Shown here one piece after another: positions 47,046-56,958 of a stretch of DNA of 64,000 nucleotides (its first letter is position 1; every line of letters begins with the position of its first letter). A program made the translations under genes and the position numbers. Source of the stretch: Alphaproteobacteria bacterium (GTDB taxonomy: Bacteria; Pseudomonadota; Alphaproteobacteria; Rhodospirillales; Rhodospirillaceae); contig QJZR01000014.1 of NCBI GenBank assembly GCA_003246625.1, positions 133,219-197,218 on the forward strand, read 5' to 3'. Under the pieces are notes generated by a model. The model made no database searches. It saw only the letters and a program-made list of their open reading frames with translations, and was not told where the DNA came from.

Positions 47046-47711
47046 ATGTGGGAGACCGTCGGACTGACCGTGAAACTGGCCGCGACCAGCACCACACTGC
47101 TGTTGCTGCTGGGGACGCCCTTGGCCTGGTGGCTGGCGCGTAGCCGCCACTGGGCGAAGGAGGTGGTGGCGACGGTGATCGCCCTGCCGCTGGTGTTGCC
47201 GCCGACGGTTCTCGGCTTCTACCTTCTCGTCGCCATGGCGCCGGGCGGGCCGCTCAACGCGATGCTGAAGCCGTTCGGCATCGCGTCCTTGGCCTTCACT
47301 TTCCCCGGGCTGGTGGTGGGCTCGGTGGTCTATTCCCTGCCTTTCGTCGTCAATCCCATCCGCAACGCCTTCGAGGCCTTCGGCGACCGCCCTATGGAGG
47401 CGGCGGCGACCCTGCGGGCGCGGCCTTTCGACGCCTTCGTCACCGTTGCCCTGCCGCTGGCCAGCCCGGGCATCCTGACCGGCGCCATCTTGGGCTTCGC
47501 CCATACCGTCGGCGAGTTCGGCGTGGTGCTGATGATCGGCGGCAACATTCCCGGCCAGACCAAGGTGCTGTCGATGACCGTCCTCGACTATGTCGAGACC
47601 CTGGATTGGGCGCCGGCGCACCTGCTGTCCGGGATGATGCTGGGGTTCTCGTTCTGCGTCATCCTGACGATGACGGTGTTGGAGAAACGCTTGCGGAGGC
47701 ATCTGCGATGA
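47046..47711 (+). CDS. modB: Molybdate ABC transporter permease ModB
   Basis: A 221-residue permease with about five helices. The EAA-type coupling loop is '[34 protein letters not shown]', and a typical '[17 protein letters not shown]' occurs near the N-terminus. GGAG lies upstream of the ATG. The stop overlaps modC by ATGA, as is usual. It forms the membrane channel with ModC. Confidence 0.95.
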   Translation: MWETVGLTVKLAATSTTLLLLLGTPLAWWLARSRHWAKEVVATVIALPLVLPPTVLGFYLLVAMAPGGPLNAMLKPFGIASLAFTFPGLVVGSVVYSLPFVVNPIRNAFEAFGDRPMEAAATLRARPFDAFVTVALPLASPGILTGAILGFAHTVGEFGVVLMIGGNIPGQTKVLSMTVLDYVETLDWAPAHLLSGMMLGFSFCVILTMTVLEKRLRRHLR

Positions 47712-48820
47712 GCCGCATCGAGGCCCGCTTCTCCGGCCGCGTCGGCGGTTTCTCCCTGGATGCCGCCTTCACCGCGCCGGATCAGGGCGTCACCGCCCTG
47801 TTCGGCCCCTCGGGGTGCGGCAAGACCACGGTGCTGCGTTGCATCGCCGGGCTGGAGCGAATGGACGGCGGGTATTTCTCTCTGGGCGACGGCGAGGTCT
47901 GGCAGGACGGGCGGGTCTTCCTGCCGCCCTATCGCCGCGCCGTCGGCTATGTCTTCCAGGAGGCGAGCCTGTTCCCCCACCTGTCGGTGACCGCCAACCT
48001 GCGCTACGGCATGCGCCGCGCCGCCGACCGCGGCGTTGCCTTCGACGAGGTGACGGAGCTTCTGGGACTTTCCCGCCTGCTCGGCCGCTCCCCCGCCAGG
48101 CTGTCGGGCGGCGAGCGCCAGCGCGTCGCCATCGGCCGCGCCCTGCTTTCCCAGCCGCGCCTGCTGTTGATGGACGAACCGCTGGCCGCCCTCGACCGCA
48201 TCAGCAAGGACGAGATCCTTCCCTATCTGGAGCGCCTGCACGACGCGCTGTCGATTCCGGTGATCTACGTCAGCCACGATTTTTCCGAGGTCGAGCGCCT
48301 GGCCGACCATCTGGTGTTGCTGGCGGCGGGGCGGGTGACGGCGGCGGGCCCCCTGGCCGAGGTTCTGGCCGACCCGGCGCAGCCCTTCTGCCGCCGCGCC
48401 GACGCGGCGGTGGTGATCGACGGCCGGGTCGAGGCGGTGGACGTCGCCTATGGCCTGTCGCGGGTGTCGGTGGCGGGGGCCGACCTGCTGGTGCCGGACG
48501 CCGATCCGGTTTCCGGCGCGCGCCGCCGCCTGCGCATCGCCGCGGGCGACGTCAGCCTGTGCCGCGAAGCGCCGCGCGAGACTTCGATCCTCAATGTTCT
48601 TCCCGCACGGGTGGAAGAAATCATCCCCGGAGACGCCGGACAGTGCGGCGTTCGCCTGCGTCTGGGGACGGACGGCGCGGGTGCCGTTCTTTTCGCCCGG
48701 ATCAGCGAGAAATCGCGCGACGCCCTGGCCTTGAGCGTGGGCGAGGCGCTGTACGCCCAGGTCAAGGGCGTGGCGATGGTGGATTTCCGGTTGCCTCGGC
48801 CGGATGGGGCCGCGCTCTAG
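47708..48820 (+). CDS. modC: Molybdate ABC transporter ATP-binding protein ModC
   Basis: A 370-residue ABC ATPase with Walker [18 protein letters not shown], signature '[18 protein letters not shown]', Walker B '[12 protein letters not shown]' and the switch His '[11 protein letters not shown]'. A C-terminal TOBE/Mop domain (~295-365) is the family's molybdate-sensing part. Start at the ATGA overlap with modB. The operon ends here. Confidence 0.95.
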   Translation: MSRIEARFSGRVGGFSLDAAFTAPDQGVTALFGPSGCGKTTVLRCIAGLERMDGGYFSLGDGEVWQDGRVFLPPYRRAVGYVFQEASLFPHLSVTANLRYGMRRAADRGVAFDEVTELLGLSRLLGRSPARLSGGERQRVAIGRALLSQPRLLLMDEPLAALDRISKDEILPYLERLHDALSIPVIYVSHDFSEVERLADHLVLLAAGRVTAAGPLAEVLADPAQPFCRRADAAVVIDGRVEAVDVAYGLSRVSVAGADLLVPDADPVSGARRRLRIAAGDVSLCREAPRETSILNVLPARVEEIIPGDAGQCGVRLRLGTDGAGAVLFARISEKSRDALALSVGEALYAQVKGVAMVDFRLPRPDGAAL

Positions 48821-49126
48821 GGTTGTTTATCCCCAAGCGCTCTCTCTTCCCGATGGGGATTTTTCATCCCGCAAAACGCGAGTCGCCGAAGCCCGCTTTC
48901 GGGGCATCCCGGGCGGCGCATATCAACCTGGAATTTATAAATCTCGACAAAAAAAGTTTATTATTCCGATCAATGATATACCTAGGGTTGACGTAACCGG
49001 GTACGCGCACCCACGATTCCACAGTTGTGGTTGGTGCAATCCTCACTACCATATGTCTCATCACGAGTTCTGAAAGTTTCATCCGGGAGGCGATATTCGT
49101 TCCCCGGAAACGGAGGAGGCTTGTCG
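48821..49126 (+). promoter_or_regulatory. 306-bp intergenic region before the chemoreceptor gene
   Basis: No gene was found. The first part has a weak hairpin (GGGAT-TTTTC-ATCCC, 48855-48869) that could help end modC transcription. The stretch 48930-48980 is strikingly AT-rich and probably contains promoter elements for the chemoreceptor. A CCACA-GT-TGTGG palindrome lies at 49018-49029. No confident -35/-10 pair was assigned. Confidence 0.4.
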
Positions 49127-51562
49127 ATGCTGAAGATGTCCAACATCAAGATCGGCACCAGGGTTTTGACTGGTTTCTCGATGCTGATTCTTTTGATCGC
49201 AGTGGTCTCCGGAACCGCGTACATGAACGGCCAGAGCTTTGGGGGGGCTATCGCTGAATATGCCCGTGTTTCCGGTAACAGCGCCAAGGTTGCGACGATG
49301 GGGGAAAACGTCGCCGACCTGGAACGCGACGTGCAACTTTTCCTGTCCAGCGGGGCCCAGGGCAACGCGGAATCGGCCCAAAAGAGCCTGTCCACGTTGA
49401 AGGCCGCCGCCGACGCGTTGATCGCCGCGACGAAGAATCCGACGCGCCGCGAACGCATCGAACAGGCCGCGCAGCAGTTGGCCGGTCTGACCTCCGAGTT
49501 CGACAAGCAGGTGAAGCTTGAGGCGGAACGCGCCGCCGCGCAGCAGTCGGTGGAGGCTCTGGGGCCGCAGATGCGGATGACCCTGACTCAGGTCACCGAA
49601 CGCCTGATCGCCGCCCGCGACTACGAACTGGCCAGTCAGGCCGGGGTGACGCAGGAAGGGCTGATGCTGGCGCGGATCGACGCGCTGCGCTTCCTCAAGG
49701 CGCCGAGCGCCGAGGCGGCGGCGGTGCTGAAGAAGCGCATGGCCGACTATGTCGAACGGACCGGGCGTCTGGCCCGTGCCCTGCCGCCGGGCGAACAGCG
49801 CAGGATGGTGGAGAGCCTGTTGCGCGACGCCGACCTTTATCAGAAGACCTTCGACCGCATCGGCGACCTCAGCGTCGCGGTGCGCGCCCAGGCCGACAAG
49901 AGCATGGCGCAATCCGCCCTGTTCCAGAAGCAGATGGGCGCAATCCGCCAGGCGCAGGACGCCAATCTGGCCGAGACCGTTGCCAATACCAACAGCCGCA
50001 TCGCCTCGTCCAACGCCCTGGTCTTGGGTTTGGCGGCAATGGCGCTGGTCCTGGGCATCGGTTCGGCGTTCGTCATCGGGCGCGGCATTTCCGGGCCGGT
50101 GAAGGGGATGACCGCGGCGATGGAGAAGTTGGCGCGCGGCGACCTGGAAACCGAGGTTCCGGCGCGCGGCAACAAGGATGAGATCGGCTCCATGGCCGCC
50201 GCGGTGCAGGTGTTCAAGGACAATGCCATCCGGGTCCGCAAGCTCGAGGCCGAGGCCGAGGAACAGAAGCGCCGGGCGGAAGCCGAACGCCATGCCGCGA
50301 TGCTGAAGATGGCGGACGAGTTCGAACAGAGCGTCGGCCACGTCATCGAGCGGGTGGCCGCGGCGGTTTCCGAATTGCAGGCGGCGTCGGGGCAGATGGC
50401 CTCCACCGCGGCGGAAACCTCGGCCCAGGCGACCAGCGTCGCCAGCGCGGCGGAGGAGGCTTCCTCCAACGTGCAGACGGTGGCCTCCGCCACCGAGGAA
50501 CTGGCCGCCTCGATCAACGAGATCGGCAAGCAGGTGGCGCACTCCGCCCAGGTGGCGGAAAAGGCCACCCATCAGGCCGAAGCCGCCAGCACCTCGATCC
50601 GCAGCCTGGCCGAAAACGCCAACCGTATCGGCGAGATCATCGGCCTGATCAACGACATCGCCAGCCAGACCAACCTTCTCGCGCTCAACGCCACGATCGA
50701 GGCAGCGCGCGCCGGGGATGCGGGCAAGGGCTTCGCGGTGGTGGCGGGCGAGGTGAAGAACCTGGCCAACCAGACCGCCAAGGCGACCGAGGAGATCACC
50801 CAGCAGATCGGCGCGGTGCAGGAAGGCACCACGGTGGTGGTCGGCGCGGTCGAGGCGATCACCGGCGTGATCGGCGACATGGGCGAAATCGCCGCGGCGG
50901 TGGCCTCGGCGGTGCAGCAACAGAACGCCGCGACCTCGGAAATCGCCCGCAACGTCGAACAGGCGGCGGCGGGGACGCAGGAGGTCTCGGCCAACATCCA
51001 GGCGGTGGAAAGCGCGGCGCAGGAAACCGGCGCGGCGGCGGCGCAGATCAACGCCTCGGCGACCGAGCTGTCGCAGCAGGCGGAGTATCTGCGCAACGAG
51101 GTCGGCCGTTTCCTCGACCAGGTGCGCGCCGAAAAGGACCAGATGAAGCTGATGTCCTGGGATCGGGACGTGGAATGCGGCGTCGATGCCATCGACGACG
51201 ACCACCGGCAACTGATGGACCTGATGAACGCCACCTACGCGGAAATGATGTCGGGGGAGGGTCTGGGGAATCCCGAACCACTGCTCGACAAGGTTCAGGC
51301 CCTGCTGGAAACCCACTGCGCGGCGGAAGAACAGATGATGGTCAAGAGCGCCTATCCGCAGACCACCAACCACCAGCGGACGCACCGCGAACTCCTTGAA
51401 CGCCTGACCTTGTTGCGGCGCAGCCTGCAAAGCGGCCGTGCCGACGTCGGCAAGGAGATCTTCGAGCATCTGAGCGCCTATCTGCGGGAGCACATGCTCA
51501 ATGCCGATATCGCTCTCGCCGATCACGTCATGGGTCGTGATCGGCAGGCCAAGGTCGCCTGA
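49127..51562 (+). CDS. Methyl-accepting chemotaxis protein with C-terminal hemerythrin domain
   Basis: An 811-residue receptor. It has an N-terminal transmembrane helix ('[21 protein letters not shown]'), a helical periplasmic sensor (~40-300), a second transmembrane helix ('[21 protein letters not shown]'), HAMP ('[22 protein letters not shown]') and a signalling domain with the hairpin tip '[41 protein letters not shown]'. After ~690, the bacteriohemerythrin domain has the iron ligands in DDDHRQL, '[11 protein letters not shown]', 'NHQRTHREL' and '[12 protein letters not shown]'. The di-iron site binds O2, so this is probably an aerotaxis or redox receptor. Start at 49127 with GGAGGAG; the ORF-track start at 49025 is rejected. 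Confidence 0.95.
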   Translation: MLKMSNIKIGTRVLTGFSMLILLIAVVSGTAYMNGQSFGGAIAEYARVSGNSAKVATMGENVADLERDVQLFLSSGAQGNAESAQKSLSTLKAAADALIAATKNPTRRERIEQAAQQLAGLTSEFDKQVKLEAERAAAQQSVEALGPQMRMTLTQVTERLIAARDYELASQAGVTQEGLMLARIDALRFLKAPSAEAAAVLKKRMADYVERTGRLARALPPGEQRRMVESLLRDADLYQKTFDRIGDLSVAVRAQADKSMAQSALFQKQMGAIRQAQDANLAETVANTNSRIASSNALVLGLAAMALVLGIGSAFVIGRGISGPVKGMTAAMEKLARGDLETEVPARGNKDEIGSMAAAVQVFKDNAIRVRKLEAEAEEQKRRAEAERHAAMLKMADEFEQSVGHVIERVAAAVSELQAASGQMASTAAETSAQATSVASAAEEASSNVQTVASATEELAASINEIGKQVAHSAQVAEKATHQAEAASTSIRSLAENANRIGEIIGLINDIASQTNLLALNATIEAARAGDAGKGFAVVAGEVKNLANQTAKATEEITQQIGAVQEGTTVVVGAVEAITGVIGDMGEIAAAVASAVQQQNAATSEIARNVEQAAAGTQEVSANIQAVESAAQETGAAAAQINASATELSQQAEYLRNEVGRFLDQVRAEKDQMKLMSWDRDVECGVDAIDDDHRQLMDLMNATYAEMMSGEGLGNPEPLLDKVQALLETHCAAEEQMMVKSAYPQTTNHQRTHRELLERLTLLRRSLQSGRADVGKEIFEHLSAYLREHMLNADIALADHVMGRDRQAKVA

Positions 51563-51619
51563 CCCGGGCGGCCGAAGGACCCAAGAAACGGCAAGATCCC
51601 CCGAACGGGACCCTGAGAG

Positions 51620-51653
51620 GCCGGCCCTCGCGAAAAGCGGGGGCCGGTTTTTT
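51620..51653 (+). terminator. Intrinsic terminator after the chemoreceptor
   Basis: GGCCGGCCCTCGC-gaaaa-GCGGGGGCCGG followed by TTTTTT, 58 bp after the stop. It touches the stop codon of the convergent DUF523 gene. Confidence 0.85.
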
Positions 51654-52146
51654 ATGCGCTCAGCCGCGCCGCCAGGGCGTCGATTTCGTCCTCGGCGTAG
51701 ACGGCGACGCCGTGCCGCCGCAACAGCGCGGCGGTCAGCCCCATGCCGGGCTGCTTGCGGCCTTGGAAGCGCCCGTCATAGATCAGGCGGCTGCCGCAAC
51801 TGGGGCTGCCGTCGGCCAGCAGGGCGAAGGCGCACCCCTGGCGGCGGGCGATGTCGAGGGCCTTCCGCGCCCCGGCCAGGAACGGCGCGGTGACGTCGCC
51901 GCCGTCGCGGTCGAAGACCCCCGCCGCGCCGTCCAGCACCGCCTCCGCCGCGACGTCCGGGGCGATTTCCGCCGGAGTGCGCGGCGCGGGCATGCCGGCC
52001 GCCATTTCCGGGCACAGGGGCACCAGGCGGCCTTCCGCCGCCCATCGTTCCAGCAGGGGGTGGGCGAAGGGTTTGGCGCGGCCGTCATAGCGCACCGGCT
52101 GGCCGAGCAGGCAGGCGCTGACGAGAATCCGGGCGGGCGGGGTCAT
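51652..52146 (-). CDS. DUF523 / TudS-like protein
   Basis: A 164-residue protein with the three cysteines of the DUF523 family: 'ILVSACLLGQPVRYDG', 'LVPLCPEMAAGMPAPRTP' and 'DGSPSCGSRLIYDG'. In TudS the three Cys bind a [4Fe-4S] cluster used to desulfurate thiouracil. The ORF-track start at 52773 is replaced by the ATG at 52146, which overlaps the stop of the upstream PstS-like gene by four bases. It is therefore co-transcribed with phosphate genes, for no obvious functional reason. Confidence 0.88.
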   Translation of the reverse strand: MTPPARILVSACLLGQPVRYDGRAKPFAHPLLERWAAEGRLVPLCPEMAAGMPAPRTPAEIAPDVAAEAVLDGAAGVFDRDGGDVTAPFLAGARKALDIARRQGCAFALLADGSPSCGSRLIYDGRFQGRKQPGMGLTAALLRRHGVAVYAEDEIDALAARLSA

Positions 52147-53180
52147 TTCGGCGTCATTCTGGCCTTGAGGGCGCGGAACGACGATTGCACGAAGGCGCGT
52201 TCGTCGGCGCGCATCGGGATCAGGCCGGACCGGAACAGGCGGCCCTCGTCGCCGATCATCCCGTCGGAAAGGAACGCCTCGACGAAGGGCAGCAGGCCGG
52301 GAATGCGCCCGACGTGGGCGGTCTTGACATAGAGATAAAGCGGCCGCGACAGGGGATAGTTGCCGTCCTCCAGCGCCTCGTCGGAGGGGGCGACGCCTTC
52401 CACCGGCAGGCCGCGCAGGCGGTGCGCGTGGCGCTTCAACGCGCCGTAGCCGACGATGCCCAGGGCCTGCGGATCGTCGAGCAGGCGCTTGACGATCATT
52501 TCGTCGTCCTCGCCCGCGTCGATGAAGACGCCGTCCTCGCGGATGTGGCCGCAGACCTCGCGCACCTTGGCGTCCGACGCCGAAACCGGCAGGTCGGCGC
52601 AGCCCGCGTTCATCACCAGGTGGACGAAGACGTCGCGGGTGCCCGAGGTCAGCGGCGGGCCGTAGATGCGGATCGGCATGCCGGGCAGGCTGGGCGAGAT
52701 GTCGGACCATTGGCGATAGGGGTTGGCGACGGATTTCCCCTTGGCCTTCACCGTGCGCGCCAGCGCCCGCCACAGGGTGGCGCGGGTCACCGGAAAGGCG
52801 GGTGCGGCCAGGCTGCGGGCAAGGACGATGCCGTCGTAGCCGACCTTGAACTCGGCGACGTCGGCGACGCTGTTGGACAGGCAGTGCTCTTCCTCGATCG
52901 GGGTGATCCGGCGCGAAGCAGCGATGATGTCCGGCGAATTCAGGCCGACGTCGGAACAGAAAATCTTGAAGCCGCCGACGGTGCCGGTGGCCTCGATCAC
53001 CGGGCCACGGAAGGGCGTGCCGCGGCCGAAGGTCTCGGCGACCTCGGCGAGGAAGGGATACATGGTCGAGGAGCCGACGATGCGCACGGTCTCGCGTTCC
53101 GCGGCGAAGGCGGCGGGAAACGGAGCGAACAACAGCGTGGCGAACGCGGCAAGGGCGAGAAGGCGCGGCGGCATCGGCAT
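52143..53180 (-). CDS. PstS-like phosphate-binding protein
   Basis: A 345-residue exported protein. The signal peptide ends near AAFAAERETV and is followed by 'RIVGSSTMYPFLAEVAETFGRG' and 'GTVGGFKIFCSDVGLNSPDI', as in PstS/SphX-type binding proteins. 'PPLTSGTRDVFVHLVMNAGC' and 'LGIVGYGALKRH' also fit the fold. Two ATGs six bases apart are possible starts; GGGAG abuts the first, so 53174 may be used. No PstC, PstA or PstB is present; instead a PiT carrier lies 29 bp upstream. It may sense or scavenge phosphate for that carrier or serve an ABC system elsewhere. Confidence 0.85.
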   Translation of the reverse strand: MPMPPRLLALAAFATLLFAPFPAAFAAERETVRIVGSSTMYPFLAEVAETFGRGTPFRGPVIEATGTVGGFKIFCSDVGLNSPDIIAASRRITPIEEEHCLSNSVADVAEFKVGYDGIVLARSLAAPAFPVTRATLWRALARTVKAKGKSVANPYRQWSDISPSLPGMPIRIYGPPLTSGTRDVFVHLVMNAGCADLPVSASDAKVREVCGHIREDGVFIDAGEDDEMIVKRLLDDPQALGIVGYGALKRHAHRLRGLPVEGVAPSDEALEDGNYPLSRPLYLYVKTAHVGRIPGLLPFVEAFLSDGMIGDEGRLFRSGLIPMRADERAFVQSSFRALKARMTPK

Positions 53181-53209
53181 CTCCCGGCAGGGGCGACGGC
53201 CCCGCGGCG

Positions 53210-54727
53210 TCAGGAGACGGCGACCAGGACCCTCAGTCCGAGAAAGATACCGGCGGCCAGGACCGCAGACAAGGGAACGGTGATCAGCCAGGCGGCGACG
53301 ATCGTTTGCAAATGGCGGCGGCGCACCAGACGGCGCTTGTTGGACTTGTGCGTCTTGGTCGCGGCCACGGCGGCGGGAAGAATTCCAGGCTCCTCGACCG
53401 GGAGGGGGGCGGGCGCCGCGTCCTCGGCCGACTGCGGCAGATGGCGCCGCATCACGTTGGTCCAGTACTCGCGCAGGAAACCGACGCCGAAGACGCCGCC
53501 CACCGCGATGTGGGTGGAACTGACCGGCAGTCCCAGGGCGGAGGCCACCAGAACCGTCACCGCCGCCGACAGGGCGATGCAGAAGGCGCGGGTCTGGTCC
53601 AGCTTGGTGATCTTCTCGCCGACGGTGCGGATCAGCTTCGGTCCGAACAGTACCAGGCCGAACGAAATGCCGAGAGCGCCGACCACCAGCACCCACAACG
53701 GCAGCGTCACCTTGCCCGCGATGCCGCCGCCCCCGGCGGCATGGACGATGGCGGCCAGCGGCCCCACCGCGTTGGCGACGTCGTTGGCACCGTGCGCGAA
53801 GGACAGCAGCGCGGCGGAAAAGATCAGCGGCATGGTGAACAGGGAGCTGACCGCCTTGCGGCGGTTTTCCAGGAACGCCGACTGCCGGGCGATCAACGGG
53901 CGCATCGCCGTCAGGGTGACGGCGAAGGCGGCGACCCCCAGGCCCAGGGTCAGCAGCATCGGCGGACGCCAGACGTGCGACAGGCCCTTGAGAATCAGGT
54001 AGACGACGAAACTGGCCGCCAGCATCGCGATCAGCGGCGGGATCCAGCGCCGCGCCGCCGCCAGACGGTCCGGTTGATACAGGATGGCGATCTTGATGAA
54101 GGCGAGGAAGGCGCAGGCGACCACCCCGCCCAGCACCGGCGAAAGCACCCAGCTGGCGACGATGGTCTGCATGGTGTCCCAGGCCACCGCGCCGGGTCCG
54201 GCGGCGATCAGGCCCGCGCCCATCACCCCGCCGACCACCGAGTGGGTGGTGGAAACCGGCGCGCCGATCGCGGTGGCGATGTTGATCCACAGCGCGGCGG
54301 CCAGCAGGGCGGCCAGCATCGCCAGGACGAAGGTGTCGGGGTCGCCCACCTGGGCGGGGTCGACGATGCCCTTCGAAATGGTGGAGACCACGTCGCCGCC
54401 GGCGATCACCGCGCCCCCCGCCTCGCACACCGCGGCGATGGCCAAGGCTCCCATCATCGACAGCGCGCGCGAACCGACCGCCGGGCCGACGTTGTTGGCG
54501 ACGTCGTTGGCGCCGATGTTGAGCGCCATGTAGCCGCCGATCACCCCGGCCAGGACGACGAACCAATAGCGGTCGCCGTCGCCGTTCAGGGTCAGGGTGA
54601 ACAAGAGGACGCCGATCAGGAACAGACCGCCCAGGCCCACTGCGGTCTTGAAGGTGCCCAGACGGTGGGTCGCATCCTCGATCAGGGAGATGCGCTTCAG
54701 GTCCTTGTCGAGGGTGCTGTCGGCCAA
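53210..54727 (-). CDS. pit: PiT-family inorganic phosphate transporter
   Basis: A 505-residue membrane protein with a duplicated core: 'GGYMALNIGANDVANNVGPAVGS' in the first half and 'LLSFAHGANDVANAVGPLAAI' in the second. The paired GANDVAN motifs are diagnostic of PiT/PHO-4 carriers. The second half follows a ~90-residue linker ('QSAFLENRRKAVSSLF'). It starts with TTG preceded by AAGGCGG. It imports phosphate by proton or sodium coupling. It is followed by the PstS-like and DUF523 genes. Confidence 0.92.
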   Translation of the reverse strand: MADSTLDKDLKRISLIEDATHRLGTFKTAVGLGGLFLIGVLLFTLTLNGDGDRYWFVVLAGVIGGYMALNIGANDVANNVGPAVGSRALSMMGALAIAAVCEAGGAVIAGGDVVSTISKGIVDPAQVGDPDTFVLAMLAALLAAALWINIATAIGAPVSTTHSVVGGVMGAGLIAAGPGAVAWDTMQTIVASWVLSPVLGGVVACAFLAFIKIAILYQPDRLAAARRWIPPLIAMLAASFVVYLILKGLSHVWRPPMLLTLGLGVAAFAVTLTAMRPLIARQSAFLENRRKAVSSLFTMPLIFSAALLSFAHGANDVANAVGPLAAIVHAAGGGGIAGKVTLPLWVLVVGALGISFGLVLFGPKLIRTVGEKITKLDQTRAFCIALSAAVTVLVASALGLPVSSTHIAVGGVFGVGFLREYWTNVMRRHLPQSAEDAAPAPLPVEEPGILPAAVAATKTHKSNKRRLVRRRHLQTIVAAWLITVPLSAVLAAGIFLGLRVLVAVS

Positions 54728-54790
54728 CGAATTCCGCCTTTGGACTATCCCGGGCAGGGGCGCCCGAGCGTCATATTAGTTTCGCGGAAG

Positions 54791-54820
54791 TGTCATAATG
54801 GCTTTGACGCGGCCTGTCAT
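54791..54820 (-). promoter_or_regulatory. Pho-box-like TGTCAT repeats upstream of pit
   Basis: TGTCAT occurs at 54791-54796 and 54815-54820 with TTGAC between, 64 to 93 bp before the pit start. PhoB boxes contain CTGTCAT repeats at 11-bp spacing; here the outer copies are 24 bp apart, so the match is imperfect. Confidence 0.35.
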
Positions 54821-54895
54821 CAGCCGCATTGCACGCGCACCGTGTGCGCGTGTGTTTTTATTTTATATCAATGCGTTATGCGGATTTCTGAAAAT

Positions 54896-54927
54896 CCGGG
54901 AAGCGCCCGGGCGGGGGCGCTTCCCGG
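54896..54927 (-). terminator. Hairpin downstream of sulP
   Basis: CCGGGAAGCGCC...GGCGCTTCCCGG, a near-perfect 12-bp stem, 11 bp after the sulP stop and followed on the minus strand by ATTTTC. The T-tract is short. Confidence 0.65.
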
Positions 54928-54937
54928 CGAATCGGGG

Positions 54938-56584
54938 TCACGCGGCGATTTCCGCGGCGCGTTTCAGGGCCTCGATGCGGGTCGGCAGGCGGTTTTCGGC
55001 GGCAATGCCGTCAAGAACCCGCATCCGTTCCAGCAGGTCGGTCGCCTCGCGTCCCTCGCCCGCGACGACCACCGCGATGCCAAGAGCGAGGGAACGTTGC
55101 ACCAGGGCGTCGATGGTCATCACCGTGCTGGTGTCGAAGCTGGTCGCCTCGGAACAGTCGAGAACCACGGCGCGTTCGTCGCCGAATTCCGGCACCGCGC
55201 GGGAAATCGCCTTGGCCGAGCAGAAGCTGAAGGCGCCGGTGAAGCGGATCAGCATGATGCGGCCCTTGCCCTTGGCGAGGAGGGCGTTTTCCTCGTTGTC
55301 CATGGGCAGGCTTTCCCAGTCCTTGCCGACCACCGAGAACTGCTTCAACTGCACGTTCGACATTTTGCTGGCGGAAATCAGCGCCGCCATGACGATGCCG
55401 ATCTCCACCGCCATGATCAGGTCGACCAGGACGGTCAGCAGCAGCACCGTGGTCATGATCAGGATGCCGGTGCGGTGCGCGCCGCGCAGGCGCTTCAGAT
55501 AGTCCCAGTCGATGATGTCCCAGCCGACCTTGAGCAGAATTCCCGCCAGCACCGCCAGCGGAATGTGCTCGGCCAGGGGGGCCAGACCGGCGACCAGGGC
55601 CAGCAGGATCAGCGCGTGCAGCACGCCCGACAGCGGGGTACGCCCGCCGGCGCGGATGTTGACCATGGTGCGCATCGTCGCGCCCGCGCCGGGAATGCCG
55701 CCGAACAGGCCCGCCATCATGTTGCCGATGCCCTGGCCGATCAGTTCCTTGTCGGAACGGTGGTGGGTACCGGTAACGGCGTCGGCGATCAGCGAGGTGA
55801 GCAGGGTGTCGATGGTCCCCAGAAGCGCCAGCACGAAGGCCGAGCCCAGAACCTGCGACAGGGAATCGAGGGTCAGGTGCGGCAGGATCGGCTGCGGCAG
55901 GCCGGTGGGGATCTCGCCGATCACCGGCGCGGCGGGCAGGAACCACAGCGCGCCCAGGGTGCCGACGACCAGGGCGATCAGGGGCGGCGGCACCAGGCGG
56001 GCGACGACGCGGGGGGTGAAGACGACGATGGCCAGGGTGATCAGGCCGATCGCCAGGGCGTCCATCACCGGATGGCCGGCGGCCTGGGGGATTTCGGTAA
56101 TCGCCTGCAGCACGCCGTGTTTCGAGGCGGGGTGGCCGAACAAGGGCGCGATCTCGATGGTGATGATGATGCAGCCGATGCCGCTCATGAAGCCGGAGAT
56201 CACGGTGAACGGCACGAAGGCGACGAAGCGCCCGAGCTTGAGCACGCCGAACAATACCTGCAACGCGCCGCCCAGGATGACGGTGGTGAAGGCCAGCGCC
56301 GGACGGTCGGCGAAGTGGGTGAAGATCGAGGCCATGACCACGGTCATCGGGCCGGTGGGGCCGGAGACCTGGGTGTGGGTGCCGCCGAAGAAGGAGGCGA
56401 AAAGGCCGACGAAAATCGCGCCGTAGAGCCCGGCGATGGCGCCCGCGCCGGAGGCGACGCCGAAGGCGAGGGCCAGCGGCAGGGCGATGATCGCGGCGGT
56501 GACGCCGCCATAGAAGTCGCCGCGCAGGTTGGTGAAGCGCACGTCGGTGATGGCCCCGAGCAGGGAGCCCTTTGCGGTATCCAT
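54938..56584 (-). CDS. SulP-family anion transporter with STAS domain
   Basis: A 548-residue protein. The membrane part has 10-14 helices with 'GGVTAAIIALPLALAFGVASGAG', 'GLYGAIFVGLFASFFGGTHTQVSGPTGPMTVVM' and 'TGTHHRSDKELIGQGIGNMMAGLFGG'. A C-terminal STAS domain begins near residue 445 ('AVVLDCSEATSFDTSTVMTIDAL'). SulP members carry sulfate, bicarbonate or other anions. The ORF-track start at 56926 is replaced by the ATG at 56584 with AAGGTGG upstream. It is not fused to carbonic anhydrase, so the substrate is open. Confidence 0.92.
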   Translation of the reverse strand: MDTAKGSLLGAITDVRFTNLRGDFYGGVTAAIIALPLALAFGVASGAGAIAGLYGAIFVGLFASFFGGTHTQVSGPTGPMTVVMASIFTHFADRPALAFTTVILGGALQVLFGVLKLGRFVAFVPFTVISGFMSGIGCIIITIEIAPLFGHPASKHGVLQAITEIPQAAGHPVMDALAIGLITLAIVVFTPRVVARLVPPPLIALVVGTLGALWFLPAAPVIGEIPTGLPQPILPHLTLDSLSQVLGSAFVLALLGTIDTLLTSLIADAVTGTHHRSDKELIGQGIGNMMAGLFGGIPGAGATMRTMVNIRAGGRTPLSGVLHALILLALVAGLAPLAEHIPLAVLAGILLKVGWDIIDWDYLKRLRGAHRTGILIMTTVLLLTVLVDLIMAVEIGIVMAALISASKMSNVQLKQFSVVGKDWESLPMDNEENALLAKGKGRIMLIRFTGAFSFCSAKAISRAVPEFGDERAVVLDCSEATSFDTSTVMTIDALVQRSLALGIAVVVAGEGREATDLLERMRVLDGIAAENRLPTRIEALKRAAEIAA

Positions 56585-56958
56585 CAAGAACCACCTTGCA
56601 TCAATGGTCGGACGGCCGCAGGGGCGGGCGGACGGGACGGGGCCGTTCGCGGGTCCACCGCCGCGGGAAGGTCGCGGGCGGCCGGGACAGCGTACATAAC
56701 ACATCGGTAAGGGAAAACCTCTGCAAAATTCGCGCAGGCGGTCCGCGCCGCTTGACGCGGCGCGGCGCAGCCGCGACATTTTGCAGACAGGGGCGGGAAG
56801 CCCCGGACCGAGGCCGCCGTACAAGGGCTTCGCGCCGTCCGGGCCTCCGCCGATCGGGACGCCGCATTCGCGGGTCCGCCAACCGATCGGTCCGCCGCCG
56901 TCGACCGCGCCCGTGGGCGGTCGCAAGGCGCCGGTCCGATCCGACAGGAAAAGGAAAG
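56585..56958. promoter_or_regulatory. 374-bp divergent region between sulP and hsp20
   Basis: No gene was recognised. It should hold the promoters of sulP (minus) and the small heat-shock gene (plus). A GC-rich inverted stretch with CTTGACGCGGCGCGGCGCAG near 56750 might be a -35 region, but no matching -10 was found, so neither promoter is assigned. Confidence 0.3.

Noticed and set aside
48952-48972. Sigma-28 (FliA) promoter AAAAGTTT...TCCGATCA before the chemoreceptor
   Set aside because: The elements resemble TAAAGTTT and GCCGATAA but are only 5 bp apart instead of about 11, so it is not a valid promoter spacing.
54832-54862. Plus-strand intrinsic terminator CACGCGCAC-CGT-GTGCGCGTG followed by a T-rich tract
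   Set aside because: The hairpin and T-tract are good, but no plus-strand gene lies upstream; it is in the leader of the minus-strand pit gene, so its role is unclear and no terminator is called.
53306-56710. 1134-codon plus-strand ORF
   Set aside because: It lies antisense to pit and sulP, both of which have clear motifs; its Gln/Gly/Asp-rich translation is typical of shadow frames.
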